This document shows, one piece after another, positions 16,885-26,065 of a stretch of DNA of 64,000 bases. Made by a program: the position numbers and the translations under genes. The notes below the pieces were generated by a model. The model was not told where the DNA came from and did no database searches. It saw only the letters and a program-made list of their open reading frames with translations. The number at the start of each line of letters is the position of its first letter. The stretch's first letter is position 1. Origin of the DNA: SIG603 sp963589785 (GTDB lineage: Bacteria; Bacillota; Clostridia; Oscillospirales; Acutalibacteraceae); NCBI GenBank assembly GCA_963589785.1, contig CAVAMJ010000008.1:1-64000 (forward strand), given 5' to 3'.

Positions 16885-16956
16885 ATGCCGGGAAACGGAA
16901 AGACACCAGCAGAGAAACTAAGAGATTTTCTCATCGGATCGGGTATCATCCACTGA
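16885..16956 (+). CDS. Micro-peptide, 23 aa, PGNGK family
   Basis: Begins MPGNGKTPAEKLRDFLIGSG and ends IIH. Intact paralogue of the frameshifted copy 112 bases upstream. The ribosome binding site is AAAGGAAGAAAAA. Confidence 0.65.
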   Translation: MPGNGKTPAEKLRDFLIGSGIIH

Positions 16957-17024
16957 CAACAAAGCTTAGCAAACAAAAATCGATTTACTTATGACACTTT
17001 TTTGATTAGGTGAAAAGATATAGT

Positions 17025-17060
17025 AAAACGGCAGTCGCGAGAGATCACGACTGCCGTTTT
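17025..17060. terminator. Bidirectional terminator between array 2 and DUF896 gene
   Basis: AAAACGGCAGTCG / CGACTGCCGTTTT stem. T-runs lie on both sides, so it can end array 2 (plus) and the MATE-UPF0291 operon (minus). Confidence 0.85.
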
Positions 17061-17079
17061 GCTGTTTTTTTATTTGCGA

Positions 17080-17283
17080 TTATTTTTTCTTCTGAAGCTT
17101 TCGCTTGTTGCCGTTCTTATCGACGATGTACATATTCTCAAGCTGAGAGCGAAGAGAGGCTCTGTAAGCCTCGATATATTCGGAGCGAAGATGAATCTGC
17201 TCCTTTTTCTCCTCGGCGGTCAAGCCCTCGGATTTTTCTTTTCTTGCAAGCTCGTTTATTCTCTGAAGCTTTTCGTCTGTCAT
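17080..17283 (-). CDS. UPF0291 (DUF896) protein
   Basis: 67 residues, matching the small helical-hairpin UPF0291 family (B. subtilis YnzC-like): KLQRINELARKEKSEGLT, then EQ-x-LR-x-EYI-x-AYR near the middle. Function is unknown; members are widespread in Firmicutes. AAGGAGAAC site; the start lies 3 bases after the MATE stop, so the two are co-transcribed. Confidence 0.85.
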   Translation of the reverse strand: MTDEKLQRINELARKEKSEGLTAEEKKEQIHLRSEYIEAYRASLRSQLENMYIVDKNGNKRKLQKKK

Positions 17284-17286
17284 GCG

Positions 17287-18687
17287 TTAGTTCTCCTTGT
17301 CGTTAACTATGTTATTCAGCCAGAAATCATTTTTAAGCAGGATTAAACCGACTGTGAGTTTTATAATATCGATATACTGGATTGCGGTGTACATCCAAAG
17401 TACGGGCAAATCGGTGAAGTGGGCAAGGCAAAATGCAAGCGGAACGCTTACTACCCATGTGTATCCGCCGTCAAATAAGAAAGTGATGACGGTTTTTCCG
17501 CCCGTTCTGATTGTGAAGTAGACGCAGTTTATAATCGAGTGTATCGGAAGCGCAAAGCCTGCCGCAATTAAAAGCTTTGACGAAAGAGCACGAACCTCCG
17601 GTTCTACGTTGTAGATCATCGGAATAATTCCCGAGCATGCAACCAAAATCAATCCCATGACTATGTGAGAAACAAGAGCTACAAAAAGCATCTTGTTGTC
17701 GGTGTCTCTTGCTCCTTCCTTGTCGCCCGCACCAAGCTTTTGACCGACGAGAATAGAAACTCCGTTACCCGTAGCAATCATGCATATGGAGAACATATTC
17801 CATATGGTGTTGGTTATGTTCACGGCAGCGACGGCTGAAAGTCCTCTTGTGGAGTAGCACTGAGAGATGACCGTTATGCCGAAGCTCCAGATGATTTCGT
17901 TGATGAGAAGCGGCGAGCCTGTTTTTGCGATTTTCTTAATGAGAGAAGACGGAACATAAAGGCTCTTGAAAGCCCCCTTCATGAACGGATACTTTTTCGT
18001 GTGAGAATGAGCATAAATCGCAATGAAGACAATCTCGAAAAGTCGTGCGATTACCGTTGCGATTGCCGCACCCTCAACCCCAAGCCTCGGAAATCCGAGC
18101 TTGCCGAAAATAAGAACATAGTTGAGGCAAAGGTTAATTACGATTGCTCCGCTTGAGCCTATCATCGGGACGAGAGTCTCGCCATATTCACGCAAGGTGC
18201 TGGTGTAGGTCTGGACGAGTGCAAAGGGCAAAAGCTCGATAATGATTATTTTTAGATACTGCTTAGCATAGGTGAGAGCAAGCTCTTTGTCACCGCCGTC
18301 CGAACTTCCAGTTAAGAACATTTTGATGAAATTTTCTCCGAAAATCGAGAAAACGGCTATTCCTATTACGGAAATGACGATTGCGAACATAAATTTAAAT
18401 CTGAATGTATGTCGCATTCCCTCGTAGTCACGCTTTCCGCAGTACTGGGCACCGAAAATCGATACGCCAGAAAGTCCGCCGAAAATCGCAAGATTAAAGA
18501 CGGTGACTATCTGGTTGATTATAGCAACCGCACTTATCGCTTCCGTTCCCAGTCTTCCGACCATTACGTTATCGAGTAAACTTACCGAGCTTGTAATGCC
18601 CTGCTGAACAATCAACGGCAAAACGAGAGTTATGAGAACCTTGTAAAATTCTCTGTCGCCTATGTATTTTTTCTTTAAGCTGTTCAT
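17287..18687 (-). CDS. MATE family efflux transporter
   Basis: 466 residues, about 12 membrane helices, with the family pattern LVLPLIVQQGITSSVSLLDN followed by VMVGRLGTEAISAV. It is a different subgroup from the MATE gene at 13116, so the two are not a recent duplication. The AAGGGGGAAAA site is strong. Co-transcribed with the UPF0291 gene. Confidence 0.9.
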   Translation of the reverse strand: MNSLKKKYIGDREFYKVLITLVLPLIVQQGITSSVSLLDNVMVGRLGTEAISAVAIINQIVTVFNLAIFGGLSGVSIFGAQYCGKRDYEGMRHTFRFKFMFAIVISVIGIAVFSIFGENFIKMFLTGSSDGGDKELALTYAKQYLKIIIIELLPFALVQTYTSTLREYGETLVPMIGSSGAIVINLCLNYVLIFGKLGFPRLGVEGAAIATVIARLFEIVFIAIYAHSHTKKYPFMKGAFKSLYVPSSLIKKIAKTGSPLLINEIIWSFGITVISQCYSTRGLSAVAAVNITNTIWNMFSICMIATGNGVSILVGQKLGAGDKEGARDTDNKMLFVALVSHIVMGLILVACSGIIPMIYNVEPEVRALSSKLLIAAGFALPIHSIINCVYFTIRTGGKTVITFLFDGGYTWVVSVPLAFCLAHFTDLPVLWMYTAIQYIDIIKLTVGLILLKNDFWLNNIVNDKEN

Positions 18688-18734
18688 TTTTCCCCCTTAT
18701 CTTATTTTTACACAACTCAAAACATACTTAATAT

Positions 18735-19397
18735 TTACATAAGCTCCTTGAAATCCTCGATGAAAGCATCGCTGATTTCCTTTAGCTTTTCCTGTTCTTC
18801 TTTGTCGTGACAGTCGTCCTTCATGATGATAAGCTTGAAGCCCGCCTTTTTTGCGGTAGAAGCCGCATAAAAAGCGTCCTCAACGACAACGGCTTTTTCC
18901 ATGGGAACTCCGAAGTGCTCGAGACAGTCGAGATAAACATCGGGATGCTCCTTGCTTTTCCCGACCGTTGCGCATGAAGCGGAGTACTCAATAAATTCGA
19001 GCAAGCCAAGTTTCTTAAGGCAAGGCTCAAGGGCACTTATATCGGATGCCGTGGCAAGTGCAATGTGTTTTCCGTTATCATGAAGATATTTAAGGAAAGC
19101 ACGGGCGTTCTTTTTCTCCGGAACTCTCGTCACATAACCCTCTGCGGCAAAATCGGTGATTTCCTGTGCGACCGATTCGGGTGTGCCGGCGGCGCCGAGA
19201 CGATTCACATAGTAGTCGGCGCATTGAATAAGGCTTAGATTATTCATGATTTGCGCTAGTCCCTTCGGTGCGTTTATGCCTTTGAAATTCGCAAAATCAT
19301 AGGTCAAATTTCCCCACATCGGCATGGAATCCACCAAGGTTCCGTCACAATCAAATATGAAAAGATCGGCGCTTTTTATATCGATAAATTTTTCCAT
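18735..19397 (-). CDS. HAD-superfamily hydrolase (phosphatase/mutase subfamily IA)
   Basis: 220 residues. Motif I FDCDGTLVDSM contains the nucleophile Asp and the acid/base Asp; motif II is the ATASD segment, motif III the Lys before EHPDVYLD, and motif IV VVEDAFYAA. This matches beta-phosphoglucomutase or phosphoglycolate-phosphatase-like enzymes; substrate unknown. I start at 19397, where AGGAGGATATGAA precedes ATG; a longer frame to 19562 has no such support and covers a terminator. Confidence 0.85.
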   Translation of the reverse strand: MEKFIDIKSADLFIFDCDGTLVDSMPMWGNLTYDFANFKGINAPKGLAQIMNNLSLIQCADYYVNRLGAAGTPESVAQEITDFAAEGYVTRVPEKKNARAFLKYLHDNGKHIALATASDISALEPCLKKLGLLEFIEYSASCATVGKSKEHPDVYLDCLEHFGVPMEKAVVVEDAFYAASTAKKAGFKLIIMKDDCHDKEEQEKLKEISDAFIEDFKELM

Positions 19398-19488
19398 TTC
19401 ATATCCTCCTAAAATCAGCATAGCAAAAATAATTGTATCATATGATATAATCTTTTTCAATCGAGAAAGGCAAGAGAAAAGCACAAGA

Positions 19489-19522
19489 AAAGCAGTCAAT
19501 AAAGGCAATTGACTGCTTTTTG
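19489..19522 (-). terminator. Terminator between sugar isomerase and HAD genes
   Basis: AGCAGTCAAT / ATTGACTGCT stem with T-rich flanks on both strands; on the minus strand it follows the isomerase gene. Confidence 0.7.
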
Positions 19523-19554
19523 TGCTGGTTTGAACGGGGCAAACCTTGTGTGGG

Positions 19555-20403
19555 TTACTCAAGTGATTTTAAGAGATCTATTGATTTTTTCATGTCATCG
19601 AAAATATCGCCGCTTATCGGCATATCTTGATCGATGATAACGGGAAGCTTTCCGTCCTCGTTTACGGCAAGGCAAGCCTTCACGTTGGTTCTTCCCTCGC
19701 CGAGAACGGCAAACATTTTCGGCATACCAAGCTTATCGAAATCCTCGTGAAGATCCTTGAAGTGAATGCATTTTAGTATAGATTTATATTTCTCCATGAA
19801 ATTTTCAGGCTCTATGCCGCCCGGCATAACCCAGCCGGTATCCACCTGAGCGAAGACTCCCTCACTTTTTTTGAGAAGATATTCATAGACGAAAACCTCC
19901 TCGCCGTCAAGTTCGATTTTCTTGCGGAAATCTCCTCCGCTGTTGTGAAGCCAAAGCTCGACTCCCACGCTTTTGAGCTCCTTAGCCACATAGCTCAGAG
20001 TATCCGCAAAGGAAACGGGATCGTCAATTGCCTCTTGCGGTGTGTTGATAACATATGCTTTTATTCCGATTTTTTCTGCAAGCTTTTTTAATTTCGGCAT
20101 TATTGCTTTATAATCGGAGCCGAAAATATGAGCGGAGAGAATCTCGAGTCCGTATTTTTTCATCTCCTCGGCATAACGGGGAGCGGTGTCGTATGTCCAG
20201 AGCAAATCAGGGAGAGCTGCTGCGGCTGAATTTCCGCTTTCAAGTGCTTTTTTCTTAAATTCCTCTGCATCGTCAAAAAAGATGCACGGCTCGATAATCG
20301 AATAGCCGAAGTCCTTCATAGTTTTGAAAAAATAATCGGTATCTTTTTTGAAATCAGCCGAGCAGCCGAACATCTGAACGCCGTATTTAATGTTATCTTT
20401 CAT
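19555..20403 (-). CDS. Sugar phosphate isomerase/epimerase (xylose isomerase-like TIM barrel)
   Basis: 282 residues fitting the AP-endonuclease-2 fold. The visible pattern includes ILSAHIFG, LWLHNSGGDF, VFAQVDTGWV and CIHFKDLHED, the strands that carry the metal-binding His, Asp and Glu residues. Members isomerise or epimerise sugars or inositols. The isolated position does not reveal a substrate. Confidence 0.8.
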   Translation of the reverse strand: MKDNIKYGVQMFGCSADFKKDTDYFFKTMKDFGYSIIEPCIFFDDAEEFKKKALESGNSAAAALPDLLWTYDTAPRYAEEMKKYGLEILSAHIFGSDYKAIMPKLKKLAEKIGIKAYVINTPQEAIDDPVSFADTLSYVAKELKSVGVELWLHNSGGDFRKKIELDGEEVFVYEYLLKKSEGVFAQVDTGWVMPGGIEPENFMEKYKSILKCIHFKDLHEDFDKLGMPKMFAVLGEGRTNVKACLAVNEDGKLPVIIDQDMPISGDIFDDMKKSIDLLKSLE

Positions 20404-20533
20404 AGTGAAATCCGCCTTTCATGCATATGGTATCGTTGCCATATTTACAGGAAAGATTATATACCATAGCGAAATAAAAGTCAATTTTCGGATGCGAAAA
20501 TTTGAAAAACAGCAAAATAAACCGACAAAATGA

Positions 20534-20568
20534 CTGTCCGTTCTTTGTCCTATTTAATTGTTTATAAT
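20534..20568 (+). promoter_or_regulatory. TTGTCC-box promoter P8
   Basis: CTGTCC (20534), TTGTCC (20545), 12 nt, TATAAT (20563-20568), then TTAGACATAAAAAC. The downstream ATCACAA element is replaced, but box-to-box and box-to--10 distances are identical to the others. Divergent from the isomerase gene. Confidence 0.8.
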
Positions 20569-20632
20569 TTAGACATAAAAACAAACACCAATAAACACAA
20601 AACAAAAGGTTAAGAGAGAAAGGAAAATAACT

Positions 20633-20782
20633 ATGACCATAAACACAGTAACATCAGTATTCATCGCAGTAGCAATCATCACATCAGCTATCGGATACGG
20701 AGCATTCGCAATCATGCGACTTGTCGACCGACTTTACTACGAGAATGAAGAGAAGTGTGTGGCAGAAGCTTCGCACGGATAA
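20633..20782 (+). CDS. Micro-protein, 49 aa, single membrane helix
   Basis: Residues 8-28 (SVFIAVAIITSAIGYGAFAIM) form a membrane helix, followed by a charged tail RLVDRLYYENEEK. GAAAGGAAAATAACT site. It is the only micro-gene outside the arrays with a TTGTCC promoter. Confidence 0.7.
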   Translation: MTINTVTSVFIAVAIITSAIGYGAFAIMRLVDRLYYENEEKCVAEASHG

Positions 20783-20789
20783 TCTATCA

Positions 20790-20815
20790 GACCGCCGTCT
20801 AAGCGGCGGCTCTTG
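20790..20815 (+). terminator. Probable terminator after micro-gene 20633
   Basis: A CCGCCG / CGGCGG hairpin right after the stop, followed by CTCTTGCT; the T-run is weak. Confidence 0.5.
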
Positions 20816-20976
20816 CTATCACATCAGAAATTAACAAAATAGAACATATTAACAAGCAAAATTCTTGAAAAAGACAACTAAAGACTTTTCTTTTTAGTTA
20901 AAAAGTGCTATATTTATGACAATAGACGGGGAGAAATCGTCTTTATATCACCTAATCAAAATGAAAGGAAATATTT

Positions 20977-23112
20977 ATGAAAAAGAGAACATCTAAAATT
21001 GTTTCAATCGTAATGGCTTTGGCACTTGTGGTGTCGTGCTTTGCGCAGAATGCTTTTGCGGCAGACTCAATTGACGCAGACAGCTTCACATTTGACGGCT
21101 GGACTCAAAGCTTCAGCTTCGATGTAAACGGCGTAACGGCCGGCGAAACCGTAGAAATCGGCGCAAGCCAGGAGGACATCTGCTTTGTTTCCGACTGCAC
21201 CTCTGTTGACGGACTCACCTATGGCGATGAGTTTACCGTTTCTAACAGCGGCTCGGGACTTGAGATCACAATCAACAAGAGCGGTGACTTCACCGTCAAT
21301 ACGCTCGCAAGAATGTCTAACCACGACCTCGACGGTTCGACAACAGGAAGAATTACAATTCAGTGCGGCGGCGCAAGCGCTGAGGTTTTCGCTTCAGGCG
21401 AATTACCGGATACTCCTTATCCGGGCATTGCAACCACAGTCGCATTTGATACAGGCGTAGCGGGAGCAGTTGTTTCTGTTTCCGGAAACGAGTACACAGC
21501 AGACGAGAGCGGCATGGCTTATGCCACAGACCTCGACACATACACAGTCTACACAGCTACATGCTCGGCAGACGACTATGACTTTAGCGATCAGTCCTTT
21601 ACATTCTACATCGGCGCATCCGATATGCCTTCTGCAGGCGGCGCTGACAGAATTGAACCGGGCGACACCCAGTCATACAGCTTCGCAGGCACACCTGTCG
21701 AGGCAGACAAGGGAAGCGTCACAGTTGTTATAAACGGCGGCGACGGTGACGAGTCAGTCACACTCGTAAACGATGATGGCGAAACAGCTACGCTTTCAAA
21801 CGGTGAATCAGCAGACCTACCCGTAGGAGATTTCACAGCAACAATCACTTTTGACGAAGACAAATACACAGCAGACAACAGCTCAGTAGCTGTTTCGGTC
21901 ACAAAGGACAGCGATTCCACAGTAGAATTCACACTCACAGAAAAAGAACCCGATCCTGTTTACGGCACAGCTGTAATCACAGTTACAGATACAGACGGCA
22001 GTGCGATAAGCGGAGCGGTGGTCACACTTGATGACGGACAGTCAGTCACAACAGGCGCTGACGGTACGGCAGAATTTAAGATTGAGGTAGGCGTATCCTA
22101 CTCAGCAACCATCACTGTACCTTCAGGCTACACATACAGCGGCGGCGACATCGGCGGAATTAAGGTCGATGCCGAGGGCGATACTTTTAGCGGAAATGCG
22201 GTAGCAGATAAGGACGCAGAGCCGACAACTGAGCCAACTGCAGAACCTACAGCCGAGCCAACAGCTAAGCCGACTGAAAAGCCGACAGCTGAGCCGACTG
22301 CAAAACCGACTGCAAAACCGACTGCAAAGCCAACAGAGAAGCCAACAGCAACTCCGAAGCCTACTAAGGCACCTACAGAGAAGCCGACAGCTACACCGAA
22401 GCCAACAAAGGCTCCTACAGCAACCCCAAAGCCGACCGATGCTCCTACAGCAACTCCGGCACCTAAGAGAACAATCAACGTCAAGATAGTATGGAATGAC
22501 GACAACAATAAGGCAAACGCAAGACCTAGCTCCGTTGAAGTTCAGCTTAACGCAAACGGCTCTAAGTATGCGAGCGAAAATCTCTCAGACGGCAACAGCT
22601 GGTCAAAGACATGGACAGATCTCGACAGAGGTTCTTCATGGAGTATTTCTGTAAACAATGTGCCGAACGGCTACTACAAGCAGACTTCTCTTGACAGCTC
22701 AACGCTCACATTCACTATCACAATGAATTACAGCGGAAACAGTGCAACTCCGACACCGGAGCCGACAGCCGTTGTAACACCAAACCCAACAGCAACACCT
22801 GCACCGAATAACAACAATAACAATAATAACAACAATAACGCCACGGCAACACCGAGACCGTCAGCATCTCCAAGGGCATCGGCATCGGCTAAGCCTACAT
22901 TCAAGCCGGCTCCGTCCACAAGCCCGTCAACCAGCCCAAACGGCAACCTGACGAACTCCCCGAGCCCGTCTCCGAGCAGCTCGAGAAATACGGATAAGGG
23001 CGGAAGCAACATCTTCCTTTGGATCTGCATCGTTCTCATCATCCTTTCCGCAGGCGGAATCGTAACGGTTATCACAATCATCGTTATCAACCAGAGAAAG
23101 AACAGATACTGA
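20977..23112 (+). CDS. Large surface protein with Cna-B-like domains and Thr/Pro repeats
   Basis: 711 residues. A signal peptide (1-29, ending AFA), beta-rich extracellular segments to about 415 with Cna-B-like patterns, then a Pro/Thr stalk of PTAEPTAKPTEKP-type repeats (about 416-495). A Cna-B-like domain follows (about 498-590, INVKIVWNDDNNKANARP), then a second Pro/Ser/Asn linker with an Asn run and a C-terminal membrane helix (about 680-705) with a basic end. No LPxTG motif is seen, so it is anchored by the helix. Likely adhesive or structural. Confidence 0.8.
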   Translation: MKKRTSKIVSIVMALALVVSCFAQNAFAADSIDADSFTFDGWTQSFSFDVNGVTAGETVEIGASQEDICFVSDCTSVDGLTYGDEFTVSNSGSGLEITINKSGDFTVNTLARMSNHDLDGSTTGRITIQCGGASAEVFASGELPDTPYPGIATTVAFDTGVAGAVVSVSGNEYTADESGMAYATDLDTYTVYTATCSADDYDFSDQSFTFYIGASDMPSAGGADRIEPGDTQSYSFAGTPVEADKGSVTVVINGGDGDESVTLVNDDGETATLSNGESADLPVGDFTATITFDEDKYTADNSSVAVSVTKDSDSTVEFTLTEKEPDPVYGTAVITVTDTDGSAISGAVVTLDDGQSVTTGADGTAEFKIEVGVSYSATITVPSGYTYSGGDIGGIKVDAEGDTFSGNAVADKDAEPTTEPTAEPTAEPTAKPTEKPTAEPTAKPTAKPTAKPTEKPTATPKPTKAPTEKPTATPKPTKAPTATPKPTDAPTATPAPKRTINVKIVWNDDNNKANARPSSVEVQLNANGSKYASENLSDGNSWSKTWTDLDRGSSWSISVNNVPNGYYKQTSLDSSTLTFTITMNYSGNSATPTPEPTAVVTPNPTATPAPNNNNNNNNNNNATATPRPSASPRASASAKPTFKPAPSTSPSTSPNGNLTNSPSPSPSSSRNTDKGGSNIFLWICIVLIILSAGGIVTVITIIVINQRKNRY

Positions 23113-23147
23113 TAAAGATTACGGCAAGAAAAGTAAACTAAATTAAA

Positions 23148-23184
23148 AAAATCCCGACTTGATTAATTCGAGTCGGGATTTTTG
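23148..23184 (+). terminator. Terminator of surface protein gene
   Basis: AAATCCCGACT / AGTCGGGATTT stem followed by TTT. Confidence 0.9.
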
Positions 23185-23310
23185 CCGTTAAAATATGAAC
23201 CGTTCTTTAAAATCTCAAAAATAATTGTAAAATATCGAATTTGGTGTTAAGATTTATAATTAGATAATTTCGTACAAAAAACACCAAAATTATTTTACGG
23301 AGAAAATTCT

Positions 23311-23613
23311 ATGAGTTATGTTTATGGAGCAATGTTCATCGTTTGCGGACTTATTTTGATGATTAAGCTCAAAAGTGAAAACAAAATCTTTTTGCCTCTC
23401 GGAGTTTATTTCATTCTCTTAGGCGGACTTCGCATTGTGCAGACAATATGGGCGATAGAGGCTATCACATGGGTAAGCCGTGTAATCAGCGGAATTGCAC
23501 TTGCTTACTGCATCGTTTTCTATGTGAAAAACGGCTCTTTCAAGAAGAACAGCAATGTCACGGGGTCTTCGACAGCCGAGAAAAAGAGCAAGGACGATTC
23601 AGGCTTGTTCTGA
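23311..23613 (+). CDS. Small membrane protein, unknown
   Basis: 100 residues with three hydrophobic segments (about 5-20, 28-50, 55-72) and a charged Lys/Ser C-terminus. ACGGAGAAAA site. It lies 23 bases before the AEC transporter gene and is probably co-transcribed. No family recognised. Confidence 0.7.
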   Translation: MSYVYGAMFIVCGLILMIKLKSENKIFLPLGVYFILLGGLRIVQTIWAIEAITWVSRVISGIALAYCIVFYVKNGSFKKNSNVTGSSTAEKKSKDDSGLF

Positions 23614-23636
23614 TTAAGAGTTGAGGGGGAAAATAA

Positions 23637-24581
23637 ATGACAGCGTTTTTTACTACCTTGCTTAAGGTAGCGATTATGCTTATACTCATTTCCGTCGGCT
23701 GGGTGCTTTCCAAGGTCGGAATGATAACCGACAAGGGCTCGAAGGATATAACGAATCTTCTCGTCTATGTCGTTGCGCCGTGTCTTAGCGTTTCGTCATT
23801 CCTTACGGCTGACACATCGAGCATAACGCCAAGAGATTTGATAATTGCGTTTGCATCGGCGGTTCTCGCCATGGGTCTTGCGATAGTGCTGAGCTTTTTC
23901 TTCTACGGAAAAAGCCCCGACGAGGAAAAAAGAGTCATTCGCTTTGCAATCGTCTTTTCAAACTGCGGATTTATGGGTCTGCCGCTTGTTCAGAGTATCA
24001 TAGGCGCTCATGCGATAGTTTACTGCACGATGTTCCTTGCGGTTTTCAATATTCTCACATGGACTTACGGCTACATTATGATGAGTACGGGAAATCTTTC
24101 AGTGCTTTCTACCATAAAGCTTGCATTCATAAATCCCGGAACTATCGGTATAGTTGTCGGACTTCTTGTGTTTGCATTTAATATCAAGTTGCCCGATGTT
24201 ATCGAAGCGCCGATAGATTATTTTGCGGCACTTAACACCCCGCTTGCGATGATAGTTGTCGGAAATAATATTTCTAAGGTTAAGTTTAGAGATATATTCA
24301 CCGACAAAAAGGTTTATGCCGTGTCTTTCCTAAGACTTATCGTCGCTCCGCTGGTGCTTCTGCCGTTCTTGTGCCTCATGCATCCGATTCACGATGTCTT
24401 TTTGACAACGGTGCTTCAGGCAAGCGCCCCTGTGGCAGCCAACTCGGTTATATTTGCGGTTATGTTCGGCAGAGATGCAAAGCTTGCCTCAAAGCTTGTT
24501 GCGGCTTCTACGATTATCTCGCTTGTAACCATACCGATACTCACGATGATAAGCGAATTTTGTATTACAGCATTTTGCTAA
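23637..24581 (+). CDS. AEC (auxin efflux carrier) family transporter
   Basis: 314 residues with about ten membrane helices and the family pattern: a first helix ending GWVLSKVGMITDKG, SNCGFMGLPLVQ in the middle and QASAPVAANSVIFA near the end. Bacterial members export or exchange organic acids such as malate. TTGAGGGGGAAAATAA site. Confidence 0.88.
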   Translation: MTAFFTTLLKVAIMLILISVGWVLSKVGMITDKGSKDITNLLVYVVAPCLSVSSFLTADTSSITPRDLIIAFASAVLAMGLAIVLSFFFYGKSPDEEKRVIRFAIVFSNCGFMGLPLVQSIIGAHAIVYCTMFLAVFNILTWTYGYIMMSTGNLSVLSTIKLAFINPGTIGIVVGLLVFAFNIKLPDVIEAPIDYFAALNTPLAMIVVGNNISKVKFRDIFTDKKVYAVSFLRLIVAPLVLLPFLCLMHPIHDVFLTTVLQASAPVAANSVIFAVMFGRDAKLASKLVAASTIISLVTIPILTMISEFCITAFC

Positions 24582-24590
24582 GGAGAAAAT

Positions 24591-24764
24591 ATGGGCCCGT
24601 ATTTTTATGTTGTTGAGAGCATAAACGGAGATTATGCTTACTTAAAGAGAACAGATATCGAGAGTGACGAGCTTTTTCAGGTTGCGCTTGCTCTCTTGCC
24701 TGACGGAATGGACGAGGGAACTCACCTAAGATGGGAGAACCTTATCTATGAAATCACAGATTAA
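24591..24764 (+). CDS. DUF3006-like small protein
   Basis: 57 residues, beginning MGPYFYVVESINGDYAYLKR, with LLPDGMDEGTHLRWENL in the C-terminal half. The order (VVE/ING-x-YA, then LP-x-G-x-x-EG) resembles DUF3006 proteins, small beta-barrel-like proteins of unknown role. It starts 10 bases after the AEC stop with an AAGGAGAAAAT site, so it belongs to that operon. Confidence 0.7.
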   Translation: MGPYFYVVESINGDYAYLKRTDIESDELFQVALALLPDGMDEGTHLRWENLIYEITD

Positions 24765-24810
24765 AACAAAGATTGAAAGTAAAAGCTTAAGCTAAGGAAA
24801 GGAAATTAAA

Positions 24811-25431
24811 ATGCTTATTGCACCATCAGTATTAGCGGCAGATTTCTCAAAACTTGACGAGGAGATGAATAAAATAGCTACGGCTGATTTTGTCCACCTC
24901 GATGTTATGGACGGAGATTTTGTTCCGAATATAAGCTTCGGCTTCCCGGTTATCAAGGGAATTAAAAAATCAACAAATGTGCCGTTTGATGTTCATCTCA
25001 TGATAAGTCATCCGCTCAAGTATATCGAGAACTGCAAGCAGTCTGGAGCTGATGTTGTTTCATTCCACGTTGAGTGCGGCGACGACACAGAGGCGGTCAT
25101 CGATAAGATTATCGAGCTTGGAATGAAGCCTGCGCTTGCGGTCAAACCGGGCACAGATATTAGCGTGGTCTATCCGTTTGTCGACAAGCTCTATATGGTA
25201 CTTATCATGACGGTTGAGCCGGGATTTGGCGGACAGAAGTTCATGGCAGACCAAATGGAGAAGGTTAAGACCCTCAAAGCAAAGTATCCGAACCTTTTGG
25301 TTGAGTGTGACGGCGGAATAAACGAGAGCACTATCGATATTTGCAAAGAGTCCGGTGTAGACATCAGCGTTGCGGGAACAGCAGTTTTCGGTGCGGCTGA
25401 CCCCAAGAAGGCAATTGAAGCCTTAAGATAA
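24811..25431 (+). CDS. rpe: Ribulose-phosphate 3-epimerase
   Basis: 206 residues, the size of a slightly short Rpe TIM barrel. Key motifs include APSVLAADFSKL (Ser), HLDVMDGDFVPNISFG (His/Asp metal ligands), DVHLMISHP, TVEPGFGGQKF and VECDGGIN (Asp). It interconverts ribulose-5-phosphate and xylulose-5-phosphate in the pentose phosphate pathway. AAGGAAAGGAAATTAAA site; terminator follows. Confidence 0.95.
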   Translation: MLIAPSVLAADFSKLDEEMNKIATADFVHLDVMDGDFVPNISFGFPVIKGIKKSTNVPFDVHLMISHPLKYIENCKQSGADVVSFHVECGDDTEAVIDKIIELGMKPALAVKPGTDISVVYPFVDKLYMVLIMTVEPGFGGQKFMADQMEKVKTLKAKYPNLLVECDGGINESTIDICKESGVDISVAGTAVFGAADPKKAIEALR

Positions 25432-25440
25432 ATAAAAATA

Positions 25441-25480
25441 TAGCTCAGGCATTCGTGATTGAATTGCCTGAGCTTTTTTG
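25441..25480. terminator. Bidirectional terminator between rpe and lipoprotein gene
   Basis: AGCTCAGGCA / TGCCTGAGCT stem with a T-run on the plus strand and an A/T-rich flank on the other. It serves two convergent genes. Confidence 0.85.
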
Positions 25481-25495
25481 CTTATATCGTGATTT

Positions 25496-25993
25496 TTAGT
25501 CAAGACCGAGATACTCGAGAACCTTGTCGACATTTCCTGAGGCTACATCCTCTTTGCCGTAAATGACAACCTTGCCGACTCTGACAACAGCCTGATATTT
25601 ATCGCCGTTTCTTAGGTAATATTTGCTGTAAAAAGAAGTGCTTATGTCCTTTTCAACATTGGCAGAGCTGTTATTTATGCTGTTTTCAATGGTTGCGAAA
25701 AGCTCGCTTGCGCTTGTCTCGTTGTCGTACTGAATAAATTCGATTACTTCGTTGTCATTTTGAGCAACATAAAGCTTATCCATGTGTTCCTGGTCTGTTC
25801 CCGTTGTGGACTGGGAAACAGCACTGAGTCCCACACTGTCACAGGCAAGCATGAAGTCGCCGTCGGTGGGCTCGCTCATTTTGGAACAGCCTGTAAGAAT
25901 GACTGAAAGCACAGAAAGCATAAGGCAAAGGGAAAGTGCCTTGACGAAGATTTTATTTGATTTAATCTTTGATCTAATCTTTGATTTATTCAT
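25496..25993 (-). CDS. Putative lipoprotein, unknown function
   Basis: 165 residues with a basic N-terminus, a hydrophobic stretch and a lipobox (LTGC) giving a mature protein from about Cys36. The rest is a compact alpha/beta-like domain without recognised motif. It should be anchored to the outer face of the membrane. Confidence 0.7.
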   Translation of the reverse strand: MNKSKIRSKIKSNKIFVKALSLCLMLSVLSVILTGCSKMSEPTDGDFMLACDSVGLSAVSQSTTGTDQEHMDKLYVAQNDNEVIEFIQYDNETSASELFATIENSINNSSANVEKDISTSFYSKYYLRNGDKYQAVVRVGKVVIYGKEDVASGNVDKVLEYLGLD

Positions 25994-26065
25994 AGTGAAA
26001 ATCCTTTCTTTTCAAGAAAATCTACGATGATTATACCACTGTGCAGAAAAAAATCCAACACGAAA

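Noticed and set aside
13116..18687. Two MATE genes as a duplicated transposable segment around array 2
   Set aside because: The two proteins differ too much and are in opposite orientation with different neighbours.
22128..22508. A 126-codon minus-strand Gly/Val-rich frame
   Set aside because: It is a shadow of the Pro/Thr repeat region of the surface protein.
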